From: CAZQCI01 sp964592255
Lineage (GTDB): Bacteria; UBA10199; SBBF01
Assembly: GCA_964592255.1 (NCBI GenBank)
Contig: CAZQCI010000039.1
Location: forward strand, 1 to 17,004
Direction of reading: 5' to 3'
DNA length: 17,004 nucleotides
The notes below the pieces were generated by a model that worked only from the letters and a program-made list of their open reading frames with translations, had not been told where the DNA came from and did not search any database. Both the position numbers and the translations under genes were made by a program. Shown piece after piece: positions 6,920 to 14,098 of the stretch; the first letter of the stretch is position 1, and the number at the start of each line of letters is the position of its first letter.

Positions 6920-6991
6920 TAGGCGCGAGCGGGATTGAACCGCTGACCACTTGCGTGTCGAGCAAGTGCTCTACCACTGAGCTACGCGCCT
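6920..6991 (-). tRNA. tRNA-Val (anticodon GAC), unusual C at position 33
   Basis: A 72-nt cloverleaf reads cleanly on the minus strand. The acceptor AGGCGCG/CGCGCCT (7 bp), D arm GCTC/GAGC with a 7-nt loop, anticodon stem CTTGC/GCAAG, 5-nt variable loop, T stem AGCGG/CCGCT with loop TTCAATC, and discriminator A are all present. The anticodon loop is TCGACAC, putting GAC at 34-36 (Val, GUC and GUU codons). Position 33, almost always U, is C here (plus-strand position 6960). CCA is not encoded. A promoter-like TTGACA box lies upstream, and thrS follows on the same strand. Confidence 0.93.
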
Positions 6992-7028
6992 ATTAACACA
7001 AACACCTACCCCTAAAAAAAACCTAGCA

Positions 7029-7056
7029 TTTATCAATACTTCCAAGTCCTTGTCAA
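7029..7056 (-). promoter_or_regulatory. Probable sigma70 promoter of tRNA-Val
   Basis: A perfect TTGACA (7056-7051) is followed after 16 nt by GATAAA (7034-7029), a 4 of 6 match to the -10 box. The -35 box begins immediately after the meaB stop codon, and transcription would start about 30 nt before the tRNA. It may also feed thrS and the translation operon. The -10 box is only moderate. Confidence 0.5.
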
Positions 7057-7060
7057 GAGT

Positions 7061-8023
7061 TTAACCGGCATGAAACTTCTTAATCAGCTCGGAGGCGGCA
7101 CGATAAGGGTTATGGTGTTTTTCCATCAACAAACTATATTCCTTTTGATAGGAACCTTGAGAGTCAAAATGGGTTTCCATCAAGGTATGAAATTCTGAAA
7201 GAAAAATATCCAAACATTCTTCTTTGAGAATTAAATGAGAGCGCAAAGATGGATTTTGGGATAAGAATTTTTGGTGAGATGCAATCGAATCCGTCAATTC
7301 CTTCAACCCTTCATTTTTGACTGCAACCGTTTTAAGAACGGGTATTTGCCAATCGCCCCCTTGCATATCCGATAAACCCGCAAGCTCCGCTTGAATGCGC
7401 TCTGCTCCTTCACGATCAGCTTTATTGACGACAAACAGATCCGCTATCTCCATCAGCCCTGCCTTCATGGTCTGAATGGTATCACCCGATTCAGGCACTA
7501 AAACGACCACGGTAGTCTGGGCAACCGCCATAATATCAAGCTCCGTCTGCCCCACACCCACAGTTTCGATGAGAATAACATCAAAACCAAAGGCATCCAT
7601 TAAATTTACAATATCCCGCGTCGCGCGAGAAAGCCCTCCATGCGACCCGCGAGTTCCCAATGAACGGATGAAGACTCCGTCGTCACTCGCATGTTCCATC
7701 ATCCGAATGCGATCCCCCAAAACGGCCCCCCCCGTAAAAGGTGAACTCGGATCAATAGCAACAACGCCTACCTTTAATTTTTGATTACGATAATGCTTGA
7801 TAAGTTTATCAACCAGTGTGGACTTACCGGCCCCAGGAGGGCCTGTAATTCCAATTTTTTGGGAATGCCCCGCGTGGTCATAAACGGCACTCATGATAGA
7901 CATCAGATCTTCATGACGATTATCAACATAAGTCATCAGACGTGCCAAAGCACGCTTATCCCCTTCAAGCATTTTGGATACTAAAGGAGGAAGGGAGTTT
8001 TTTTTTGTTTTTGAGGGAGACAC
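7061..8023 (-). CDS. meaB: Methylmalonyl-CoA mutase-associated GTPase (MeaB/ArgK family)
   Basis: A G3E-family P-loop GTPase of 320 residues, the chaperone that guards and reloads B12-dependent acyl-CoA mutases. Walker A is GITGPPGAGKST (58-69), followed by VVAIDPSSPFTGGAVLGDR, the family-typical block after it. ETVGVGQTELDIMAVA is the G3-like region and VVNKAD (near 197-202) the guanine-specificity motif. The start is GTG 8023-8021, 3 nt after the SCP2 stop and without a clear Shine-Dalgarno, so coupling is likely; ATG at residue 18 is an alternative. No mutase gene lies in the window. Its neighbours (SCP2, acyl-CoA ligase) suggest acyl-CoA or propionyl-CoA metabolism. The symbol follows the family; the partner mutase is not known. 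Confidence 0.93.
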   Translation of the reverse strand: MSPSKTKKNSLPPLVSKMLEGDKRALARLMTYVDNRHEDLMSIMSAVYDHAGHSQKIGITGPPGAGKSTLVDKLIKHYRNQKLKVGVVAIDPSSPFTGGAVLGDRIRMMEHASDDGVFIRSLGTRGSHGGLSRATRDIVNLMDAFGFDVILIETVGVGQTELDIMAVAQTTVVVLVPESGDTIQTMKAGLMEIADLFVVNKADREGAERIQAELAGLSDMQGGDWQIPVLKTVAVKNEGLKELTDSIASHQKFLSQNPSLRSHLILKEECLDIFLSEFHTLMETHFDSQGSYQKEYSLLMEKHHNPYRAASELIKKFHAG

Positions 8024-8026
8024 CGT

Positions 8027-8353
8027 TTAAAGAATGGTTCCCAGCTTTAACGCTAAGCCCATATCACCGGCGACTTTAAGTTTTCCGGTAATAAACGCCA
8101 TTTGAGGATTTAGGCTTTTTTCCACAATTTTAGAAAGATTTTCCGTCGAAATCGTAACGGTGCATTTAGCGTTAGGAGAAGCCCCTTCAGAAATTTTACC
8201 CCCCGGCTGAGTAAGATCGAGTGTCCATGTGGAAGGTGCATCACCGGTCAAGTTAAACTGATAAATTGTATTCAGTTTAGTGACTTTTTCCGCATTATCT
8301 TTTAATTTTTGGGCAATTTTTTCTTCGAAAATTTGTTTCGCTGTTAGTGACAT
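8027..8353 (-). CDS. Stand-alone SCP2 sterol-binding domain protein
   Basis: A 108-residue single-domain protein of the SCP2 fold, which makes a hydrophobic tunnel that holds acyl chains or other lipids. Recognisable features are the N-terminal helix TAKQIFEEKIAQKL, the sheet segment YQFNLTGDAPSTWTLDL, and the ending PQMAFITGKLKVAGDMGLAL, which matches the family's closing motif (F..GKl.v.Gd...a..l). I start at ATG 8353-8351, because AAGGAGA lies 4-5 nt before it; the upstream ATG (8374) adds only MARKGDY and has no site. There is no signal peptide, so it should be cytoplasmic. It is followed at 3 nt by meaB. The lipid ligand cannot be read from sequence. Confidence 0.9.
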   Translation of the reverse strand: MSLTAKQIFEEKIAQKLKDNAEKVTKLNTIYQFNLTGDAPSTWTLDLTQPGGKISEGASPNAKCTVTISTENLSKIVEKSLNPQMAFITGKLKVAGDMGLALKLGTIL

Positions 8354-8399
8354 ATAGTCTCCTTTTCTGGCCATGAATTATGGCGTTTTAAAAAATTAT

Positions 8400-8789
8400 T
8401 CAATAAAAAAATGGAACTCTCATTTCGTAGGACAGCTTATAAATCCAATGCCCTAAAAGCAATCCTCCAACCACCCATGTATAAACTCGATTGAACCGGC
8501 TCCCCCAATCCCAAATTTTTCCGTGTAGAAAATCCCTGATAAAAAGACGAACGGCATACGCAATAAACAATAAATAGATTAAGGGCCCAGCCGCATTAAA
8601 CCGAAAAGCCCCTAACACATCTCCTCGAGCCATCGACAAAAAACTGCGTGTCAATCCGCAGCCAGGACAATCTAAATGAAAAAAATAATGGAACCAGCAC
8701 AGGGGAACATTTTCAACCGCAGCGGGACTCATCCACCATCCTGCGGTCAGAATAGCCAACACAATAAAAAAGGCCGCCTTCTCTTTCAC
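8400..8789 (-). CDS. DUF2752 family membrane protein
   Basis: A 129-residue membrane protein with the DUF2752 signature CPGCGLTRSFLSMARGDV (from residue 41, with cysteines at 41 and 44), followed by AFRFNAAGP. Three hydrophobic stretches are visible (about residues 5-22, 66-86 and 108-122). The start codon is GTG 8789-8787, 2 nt after the stop of the DUF4870 gene, which points to translational coupling. The family function is unknown; the conserved CxxC and arginine are on the short linker between the first two hydrophobic segments. The gene is part of the run acyl-CoA ligase, DUF4870, DUF2752, SCP2, meaB. Confidence 0.85.
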   Translation of the reverse strand: MKEKAAFFIVLAILTAGWWMSPAAVENVPLCWFHYFFHLDCPGCGLTRSFLSMARGDVLGAFRFNAAGPLIYLLFIAYAVRLFIRDFLHGKIWDWGSRFNRVYTWVVGGLLLGHWIYKLSYEMRVPFFY

Positions 8790-8791
8790 AA

Positions 8792-9169
8792 TTATCGATT
8801 CGCTTGTTTCTCTGCCAAATCACCCACAATAGGCAATTTATACATTTCCCCATTGTAGGCCTTAACCATGCAAACAACCCACAGCACAAAGCAAACCAGC
8901 CCAAACACTGGCGATAAAAGAGTTCCAAAAAGGGCTGAAAGCAAACTACTGATGAATCCCAGTACTGCCCCAATAATGGACAAAACTGATATCACCACAA
9001 AAGCGAAAATTGAGAAAAAAAGTGACTGCCAAGCATGGAAGCGCACCATTTTGTTATCTTTTTCAACCACCAAAAAAACGATGGATGTCATAAAAAAACA
9101 AGCATAGCATAAGAAACTGGCAATATTAGGAGCCAAACCACTTTCAGTTTTTGGGTCTTCTGTCGTCAT
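8792..9169 (-). CDS. DUF4870 (Tic20-like) membrane protein
   Basis: A 125-residue small membrane protein. The pattern SGLAPNIASFLCYACFFMT, then VVEKDNKMVRFHAWQSLFFS, then the C-terminal AYNGEMYKLPIVGDLAEKQ is the DUF4870 family layout (EK.N..VRFHA.QS ... Y.GK.YKLP..GDLAE). Three hydrophobic segments are visible (about 17-36, 50-72 and 80-103). A strong Shine-Dalgarno (GAGGAGA) lies just before ATG 9169-9167. It sits 34 nt after the acyl-CoA ligase stop and is coupled to the DUF2752 gene. Function unknown. Confidence 0.87.
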   Translation of the reverse strand: MTTEDPKTESGLAPNIASFLCYACFFMTSIVFLVVEKDNKMVRFHAWQSLFFSIFAFVVISVLSIIGAVLGFISSLLSALFGTLLSPVFGLVCFVLWVVCMVKAYNGEMYKLPIVGDLAEKQANR

Positions 9170-9203
9170 AAGTATCTCCTCGTAAAGTTAAAGGGTAAAA
9201 AAA

Positions 9204-10991
9204 TCACTCTTGATAAAACTCATCTAAAATCTTTTTATATTTTTCCGAAGTGTATTTCCGTTTTACTTTTAAAGTAGGAGTCAATTCCCCAGTTTCTATC
9301 GAAAAATCTACCGGAAGAATTGCAAATTTTTTAATGGTTTCGTATTTGGCTAATTGTTTGTTTTTTTCATCAATACGCATCTTAATGAGATGCTGAATTT
9401 GATCATGATTCACCAACTCTTCATAGCCTGAAAATTTGATATTCTTTTCTTTAGCATACTTTTCAACTTCCAATCGATCCAAAGTAATTAAGGCCGATAA
9501 AAACTTTCTTTTATCGCCATGCACCATCACCTGAGAAATAAAAGGATCGGTCTTGATAAAATTCTCAATATTTTGAGGGGCAATGTTTTTTCCACCAGCT
9601 GTGACGATTATATCTTTTTTACGGTCAGTTATTTTTAAAAACCCATCCGTATCAAAGACGCCAATATCTCCGGTATGAAACCAGCCATCCGACTCTAGCA
9701 CTTCGGCTGTTTCATCAGGTTTTTTGTAATAGCCTTTAAAAATCACTCCACCTTTTGTTAAAATTTCGCCATCAGGAGCAATTTTAATATCCACCCCAAG
9801 TAAAGGCTTACCAACAGCCCCCACTTTACGGGAGGAAGGATAATTGGCCGTTACTGCACCACTGGTTTCGGTCAACCCGTAGGCTTCTAAAAGAGTAAAA
9901 CCAGCCGCCTCAAAAAACTCACCAATTTCACGAGCTAAAGGAGCCCCGCCGGAAATAAAATACTGAAGACGCCCCCCTAGTTTAGCGCGTAATTTTTTAA
10001 AGCCTACGTTACGAGCAAAAAACCATTTCAGCGCCAACCATGGGGACATAAAACGCCCTGCACGCAAGGTTGCCGCCCGAACTTTACCTACTTCAACAGC
10101 CCAATTAAAAATTTTCTTTTCTAAAGGAGATTTCGATTCAACTTCCTGTAAAACACGGGCATGCACTTTTTCGAAAATACGGGGCACACTGGGCATAAAA
10201 TGCGGTTGAATATCAACAATGTTATCAAGAATTTTATCAATACTTTCAGCGTAAGCCTGTAAGAAACCCCGCTTGATTTGAATATATTGCACCACACGTG
10301 CAAAAATGTGGGCTAAAGGAAGAAACAAGAAAGAAACTTGATCCGGGTCCATCTCTTCAAAAATAGGCTCTAACGCTTTTATCTGCGAAAGAAAGTTTCC
10401 ATGAGTTAAAACCACCCCTTTAGGAGGACCTGTTGTCCCTGAAGTGTATACAAAAGACATGAGTGTTTCTTCATCGGATCGCGAGGCATTTTCATTAAAA
10501 ATATCCTCACCCAAACCATCGTCTAAAGCCATCACTTCATCTAAAGTTAATAAATCAGATTCTTTATTTTTTCCTGACGAGTCGAATAAAATGATTTTTT
10601 CAAGAGAAGAAAGACGCTCACGACAAGTTTTTATTTTTTTTAATTGGGATAAATGATCGACAAAAACAACTTTAGCGCCCGAATGGTCTAAAATATACTC
10701 TGCTGCTTCAGCCGTACTAGACTCATAAATAGGGACACTCACGGCTCCACAGGAAAGAATAGCCAAATCTGCCACACTCCATTCGTAACGGCTTTGGGAA
10801 AAGATGCAAACACGATCTCCAGCGACTACCCCCAGCTTGGATAACCCCCCGGCCAGCCTTAAAACCAAGGTATTCACTTCTTCCCAATTCAAAAAATGCC
10901 ATTCCCCTTTTACACGAAAACGAAAACAAGGCTTTTTTCCTCGAGATAAGACTGTTGTTTTGAAAACTTGAAGGATATTTTTGGCTGTCAT
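9204..10991 (-). CDS. Long-chain acyl-CoA synthetase (AMP-forming, FadD15/ACSL type)
   Basis: A 595-residue member of the adenylate-forming superfamily, which activates long-chain fatty acids to acyl-CoA through an acyl-AMP. The P-loop is YTSGTTGPPKG (182-192), with motif LEAYGLTETSGAV for adenine binding, FHTGDIGVFDTDGFLKITDR with the hinge region and DIIVTAGGKNIAPQNIE after it. It resembles the long eukaryotic-like ACSL/FAA group common in bacteria of this kind (QIKALEPIFEEMDPDQVSF, then LPLAHIFARV). No transmembrane segment is evident. It heads the fatty-acid cluster, and a promoter close to its start may leave almost no leader. Chain-length preference cannot be seen. I do not use fadD because several paralogues are usual. 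Confidence 0.92.
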   Translation of the reverse strand: MTAKNILQVFKTTVLSRGKKPCFRFRVKGEWHFLNWEEVNTLVLRLAGGLSKLGVVAGDRVCIFSQSRYEWSVADLAILSCGAVSVPIYESSTAEAAEYILDHSGAKVVFVDHLSQLKKIKTCRERLSSLEKIILFDSSGKNKESDLLTLDEVMALDDGLGEDIFNENASRSDEETLMSFVYTSGTTGPPKGVVLTHGNFLSQIKALEPIFEEMDPDQVSFLFLPLAHIFARVVQYIQIKRGFLQAYAESIDKILDNIVDIQPHFMPSVPRIFEKVHARVLQEVESKSPLEKKIFNWAVEVGKVRAATLRAGRFMSPWLALKWFFARNVGFKKLRAKLGGRLQYFISGGAPLAREIGEFFEAAGFTLLEAYGLTETSGAVTANYPSSRKVGAVGKPLLGVDIKIAPDGEILTKGGVIFKGYYKKPDETAEVLESDGWFHTGDIGVFDTDGFLKITDRKKDIIVTAGGKNIAPQNIENFIKTDPFISQVMVHGDKRKFLSALITLDRLEVEKYAKEKNIKFSGYEELVNHDQIQHLIKMRIDEKNKQLAKYETIKKFAILPVDFSIETGELTPTLKVKRKYTSEKYKKILDEFYQE

Positions 10992-11001
10992 GAAGGGCGT
11001 C

Positions 11002-11029
11002 AGTATAATAAGGGTCTTTTAAATGTCCA
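11002..11029 (-). promoter_or_regulatory. Sigma70-like promoter of the acyl-CoA ligase gene
   Basis: TGGACA (11029-11024, 5 of 6) and TATACT (11007-11002, 5 of 6) are separated by 16 nt. The predicted start of transcription, about 7 nt past the -10 box, falls near 10995, only about 4 nt before the ATG at 10991. No Shine-Dalgarno precedes that ATG, so the message may be nearly leaderless. Confidence 0.6.
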
Positions 11030-11153
11030 GAAAAATAACGAAATTTCTATTGAAATACAAAAAGAAGGCTGCTAGAAGAGCTCCCCGTTGCGTTGGTTTT
11101 TGGTACCTTATCTCAAGATACGGAAAATTTTTCATCAGCAACGGAAAATCGTT

Positions 11154-11375
11154 ATGGCGCGCGCTTGTCACTTTTGCAACAAAACACCCTTACTGGGACA
11201 TAATGTTTCCCATGCCAACAACAAAACCGTTAAGCGGTCTTTTCCCAACTTACAGTCCGTGCGCGCCATCATCGCTGGAAGCGTTAAAAAAGTCCGGGCT
11301 TGCACCCGCTGCATTCGCTCTGGCGTAGTCATTAAGGCGGCCAAAGGCAAAAAAACAGTGGCCAAAACCGCCTAG
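11154..11375 (+). CDS. rpmB: 50S ribosomal protein L28 (zinc-binding form)
   Basis: A 73-residue L28 of the large subunit and the only plus-strand gene. It reads MARACHFCNKTPLLGHNVSH, then NNKTVKRSFPNLQSV and CTRCIRSG. The two CxxC pairs (CHFC and CTRC) are the four-cysteine zinc-ribbon form of the protein. The frame is open upstream to about 11088, but L28 proteins begin MAR, so I take ATG 11154-11156; the ribosome-binding site is weak (GGAAA). The gene is divergent from the acyl-CoA ligase and convergent with rel. Its stop overlaps the rel stop by 3 nt, so no room exists for a terminator between them. Confidence 0.95.
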   Translation: MARACHFCNKTPLLGHNVSHANNKTVKRSFPNLQSVRAIIAGSVKKVRACTRCIRSGVVIKAAKGKKTVAKTA

Positions 11376-13510
11376 CCCATTTGGCGTTCTACCCCAATCA
11401 CTCCTGATATTTTTTCAACCGACTTGATCACGCTGTGGAGTTCTGCAACTTGCGAGACGGTTACATCCAAGGAAATAATGGCTTTTTTATCCTTTGTGGT
11501 ACGCACCAAGGCGCGAGTAATGTTGATTTCTTTTTCTGAAATAGTTTGGGTAATTAAAGCCAGCATGCCGGGCTTATCTTCACATGAAATCCGTAAACGG
11601 GCCGTTCTAGAAATATGAGCTGTGTTATTCCAAACAGCATTAATCCGTCTTTCCGGATCGATGGAAGTCACCTTAGAACAATCAAGACGATGGATGGTCA
11701 CCCCACGACCACGCGTAACAAACCCAACAATGGGATCACCAGGAATCGGTAAACAACATTTACCGAACATGGTCAGCAAATCCTCCAAACCATCCACACT
11801 GACTGCATTGCGACTACGGAGAGAAGCTTTTTTGAAAATACGACGTAAAATTCCCTCTTCCGCAGGCTCCTTTTTTTCAGGAGCTAAAAGAGAAAATAAC
11901 CCCGGTAAAGAAACCTTTCCGTAAGCCACTGCAGGATAAAAAAAGGATTCGCTGGAGATTTTTTTCTTCTCTAAATATTTCTTAAACTCCTCACTTTCCT
12001 TGACAGAAGCAGGGCTTAATCCATGGCGGGCACATTCTTGCTCAAAAAGATTTTTCCCTAACACTAAACTCTTATCACGCTGTTCCTGCTTGATATATTG
12101 GCGTATTTTGGCACGCGCACGGGAACTGACCGCAATTTTAAGCCAATCTTTACTCGGGTGACTGTTAGCATTTGTTAACACTTCTACTTCGTCCCCACTG
12201 CTTAGCTTATGAGTCAACGATACAATACGACCATTCACTTTTGCCCCTGCGCAATGCCCTCCTACGTCCGAATGAATGCTGTAAGCAAAATCTAATGGTG
12301 TAGCCCCATAAGGCAAAGCTCGAACATCCCCTTTAGGCGTAAAAACATAAATATCAGCAGCAAACAAATCCATCTTGACCGTATCCATAAACTCGATGGA
12401 GTCCTTCACTTCATTCTGCCAATCCACCAATTGTCGCAACCAACGGATGGTATTTTCCGCCTTCATGTCAATAGGCCCACCCTCTTTGTATTTCCAGTGA
12501 GCCGCAATGCCTTTTTCATTAACCTCATGCATTTCGTAAGTACGAATTTGAAACTCCGCCCGCTCTCCGTCCAGGCAAATCAGAGTCGTATGAAGAGATT
12601 GGTAATTATTGGATTTAGGGATGGCAATATAATCCTTAAAACGCCCAGGCACAGGCTTCCACATACTATGCAGCAAACCCAAGGCTTCGTAACACTCTTC
12701 CACCGATTCCGTCAAAATACGAAAAGCCAAGATGTCATGAATCTGCTCTAAACTCACATTCTGCCTCTCCATTTTTTGATAAAGACCATAAATATTTTTA
12801 ATACGGCCTGTGATTTGATAATTATGAATGGAAGAGCCAAAATGTCGTTTTACTTCTTTTTCCACTCGGGCAATAAATTCTTCCCGATTTTTTTTAAGAC
12901 GTGAAATCTTCTTCTCTACCTGACGATACACATGGGGTTTTAGAAAACGAAAACTTAAATCTTCTAACTGAACCTTCATCCACTGAATTCCCAAACGATT
13001 AGCCAAGGGGGCATAAATATCCAGCGTCTCTTGAGCAATACGCATCTGTTTTTCTTCAGGCATGAATTGAAGAGTTGTCAAGTTATGAAGACGATCCGCC
13101 AACTTCACAAGAATCACGCGGATATCCTTGGACATGGCCAAAATCATTTTTCGAAAATTTTCCGCTTGGCGCTCTTCACGATTATGAAATTGTAGTTTGG
13201 AAAGCTTGGTCACCCCATCTACCAACGCAGCAATATCGGAGCCAAATAAAGAAGCGATTTCATCCTTAGTAACATTGGTATCTTCAATGGTATCGTGCAA
13301 AATACCAGCCACAATGGAAGAAGAATCCAAATGCATATCGGCCAGAATGCTGGCCACCTCCAGGGGATGAGTGACATAAGGCTGGCCGGATTTACGCACT
13401 TGTCCTTGATGCGCTTTAGCGGAATAGACAAAAGCTTTCTTAATAAGGTCAAAATCAGCCTTGGAATTATAAGACCTTACCTTATCAATGACGTCATCCA
13501 GTTTAAGCAT
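11372..13510 (-). CDS. Bifunctional (p)ppGpp synthetase/hydrolase (Rel/SpoT)
   Basis: A 712-residue long RSH enzyme controlling the stringent response. The HD hydrolase domain keeps its metal ligands (H48, HD at 72-73, ED at 76-77 in LHDTIEDT; ADRLHN near 138-143), so it should be active. The synthetase domain (about 236-345) has GRIKNIYGLYQKM, RFKDY (290-294) and GIAAHWKYKEG; RFKD rather than EFDD is the signature of bifunctional enzymes. TGS (about 386-447), a helical region, a conserved CC pair at 586-587 (GKCCLPIPGD) and a C-terminal ACT domain (about 640-712) follow. The start lies 4 nt after the gmk stop. The end shares CTAG with rpmB. Confidence 0.96.
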   Translation of the reverse strand: MLKLDDVIDKVRSYNSKADFDLIKKAFVYSAKAHQGQVRKSGQPYVTHPLEVASILADMHLDSSSIVAGILHDTIEDTNVTKDEIASLFGSDIAALVDGVTKLSKLQFHNREERQAENFRKMILAMSKDIRVILVKLADRLHNLTTLQFMPEEKQMRIAQETLDIYAPLANRLGIQWMKVQLEDLSFRFLKPHVYRQVEKKISRLKKNREEFIARVEKEVKRHFGSSIHNYQITGRIKNIYGLYQKMERQNVSLEQIHDILAFRILTESVEECYEALGLLHSMWKPVPGRFKDYIAIPKSNNYQSLHTTLICLDGERAEFQIRTYEMHEVNEKGIAAHWKYKEGGPIDMKAENTIRWLRQLVDWQNEVKDSIEFMDTVKMDLFAADIYVFTPKGDVRALPYGATPLDFAYSIHSDVGGHCAGAKVNGRIVSLTHKLSSGDEVEVLTNANSHPSKDWLKIAVSSRARAKIRQYIKQEQRDKSLVLGKNLFEQECARHGLSPASVKESEEFKKYLEKKKISSESFFYPAVAYGKVSLPGLFSLLAPEKKEPAEEGILRRIFKKASLRSRNAVSVDGLEDLLTMFGKCCLPIPGDPIVGFVTRGRGVTIHRLDCSKVTSIDPERRINAVWNNTAHISRTARLRISCEDKPGMLALITQTISEKEINITRALVRTTKDKKAIISLDVTVSQVAELHSVIKSVEKISGVIGVERQMG

Positions 13511-13514
13511 CGGA

Positions 13515-14096
13515 TTATCGGCTTGGAGTGAGATGAGGAAAACGGCCTTGGATTAAGGCGCTTAAATCCTCAAAAGCATCGCCCAAATCATGATTAATCA
13601 AAACAGTATCATAATCATTCTGAAACGATTCTTCTTTTAACGCCTCACTTAAGCGCCTTTCCATCGATTCCTGAGTTTCGCTTCCTCTGTTAGAAAGGCG
13701 TTTTTTAAGCTCATCTAAAGAAGGTGCTTTGATAAAAACCAAAAAGGCTTCTGGTATCATCTTTTTAATACGCAAAGCTCCTTTGGTGTCGACATCTAAA
13801 ATCACCCCTTCTCCTCGAGCTAAATGAGCTTCAATGGGGGCTTTGGAGGTTCCATAGCAGTTGCCATACACCTCTTCCCATTCTAAAAAATCACCCTTCT
13901 GAACCATCATATCAAATTGGGCCCTATCGACAAAATGATAATCACGACCATTGACTTCGCCCGGACGTATAGAACGAGTGGTATGCGATATAGAGAAAAA
14001 AAGCCGTAAATGGTCAGCAACCATCCGGCACAGCGACGTCTTGCCAGAGCCCGACGCCCCAGAAACAACAATAATAGGAATGAATTTAGAAGACAT
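13515..14096 (-). CDS. gmk: Guanylate kinase
   Basis: A 193-residue kinase that makes GDP from GMP and ATP, supplying GTP and the (p)ppGpp precursor. The P-loop is GASGSGKT (13-20), followed by SHTTRSIRPGEVNGRDYHFVDR for GMP binding and the LID/ADP region GSETQESMERRLSEALKEE; VLDVDTKGALRIKK is typical. The start comes 2 nt after the yicC stop, and rel follows 4 nt downstream, so the three are co-transcribed. rpoZ, which commonly lies here, is absent. Confidence 0.97.
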   Translation of the reverse strand: MSSKFIPIIVVSGASGSGKTSLCRMVADHLRLFFSISHTTRSIRPGEVNGRDYHFVDRAQFDMMVQKGDFLEWEEVYGNCYGTSKAPIEAHLARGEGVILDVDTKGALRIKKMIPEAFLVFIKAPSLDELKKRLSNRGSETQESMERRLSEALKEESFQNDYDTVLINHDLGDAFEDLSALIQGRFPHLTPSR

Positions 14097-14098
14097 GA

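Noticed and set aside
7476..7784. Plus-strand open frame inside meaB
   Set aside because: It is antisense to a clear GTPase with conserved motifs, resembles no family I recognise and has no ribosome-binding site; such frames recur opposite most genes here.
8713..8973. Minus-strand frame across the DUF4870/DUF2752 junction
   Set aside because: It is out of frame with two recognisable families and shows no motif of its own.
11088..11153. N-terminal extension of rpmB to 11088
   Set aside because: L28 proteins begin MARxC; the 22 upstream residues do not match the family and lie in the spacer.
10992..11153. Clear promoter for rpmB
   Set aside because: TTGAAA near 11051 with TAGAAG 17 nt on is only a weak match, so I do not annotate it.
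11376..11420. Intrinsic terminator between rpmB and rel
   Set aside because: The genes overlap, and no hairpin with a T-run is present at the junction.
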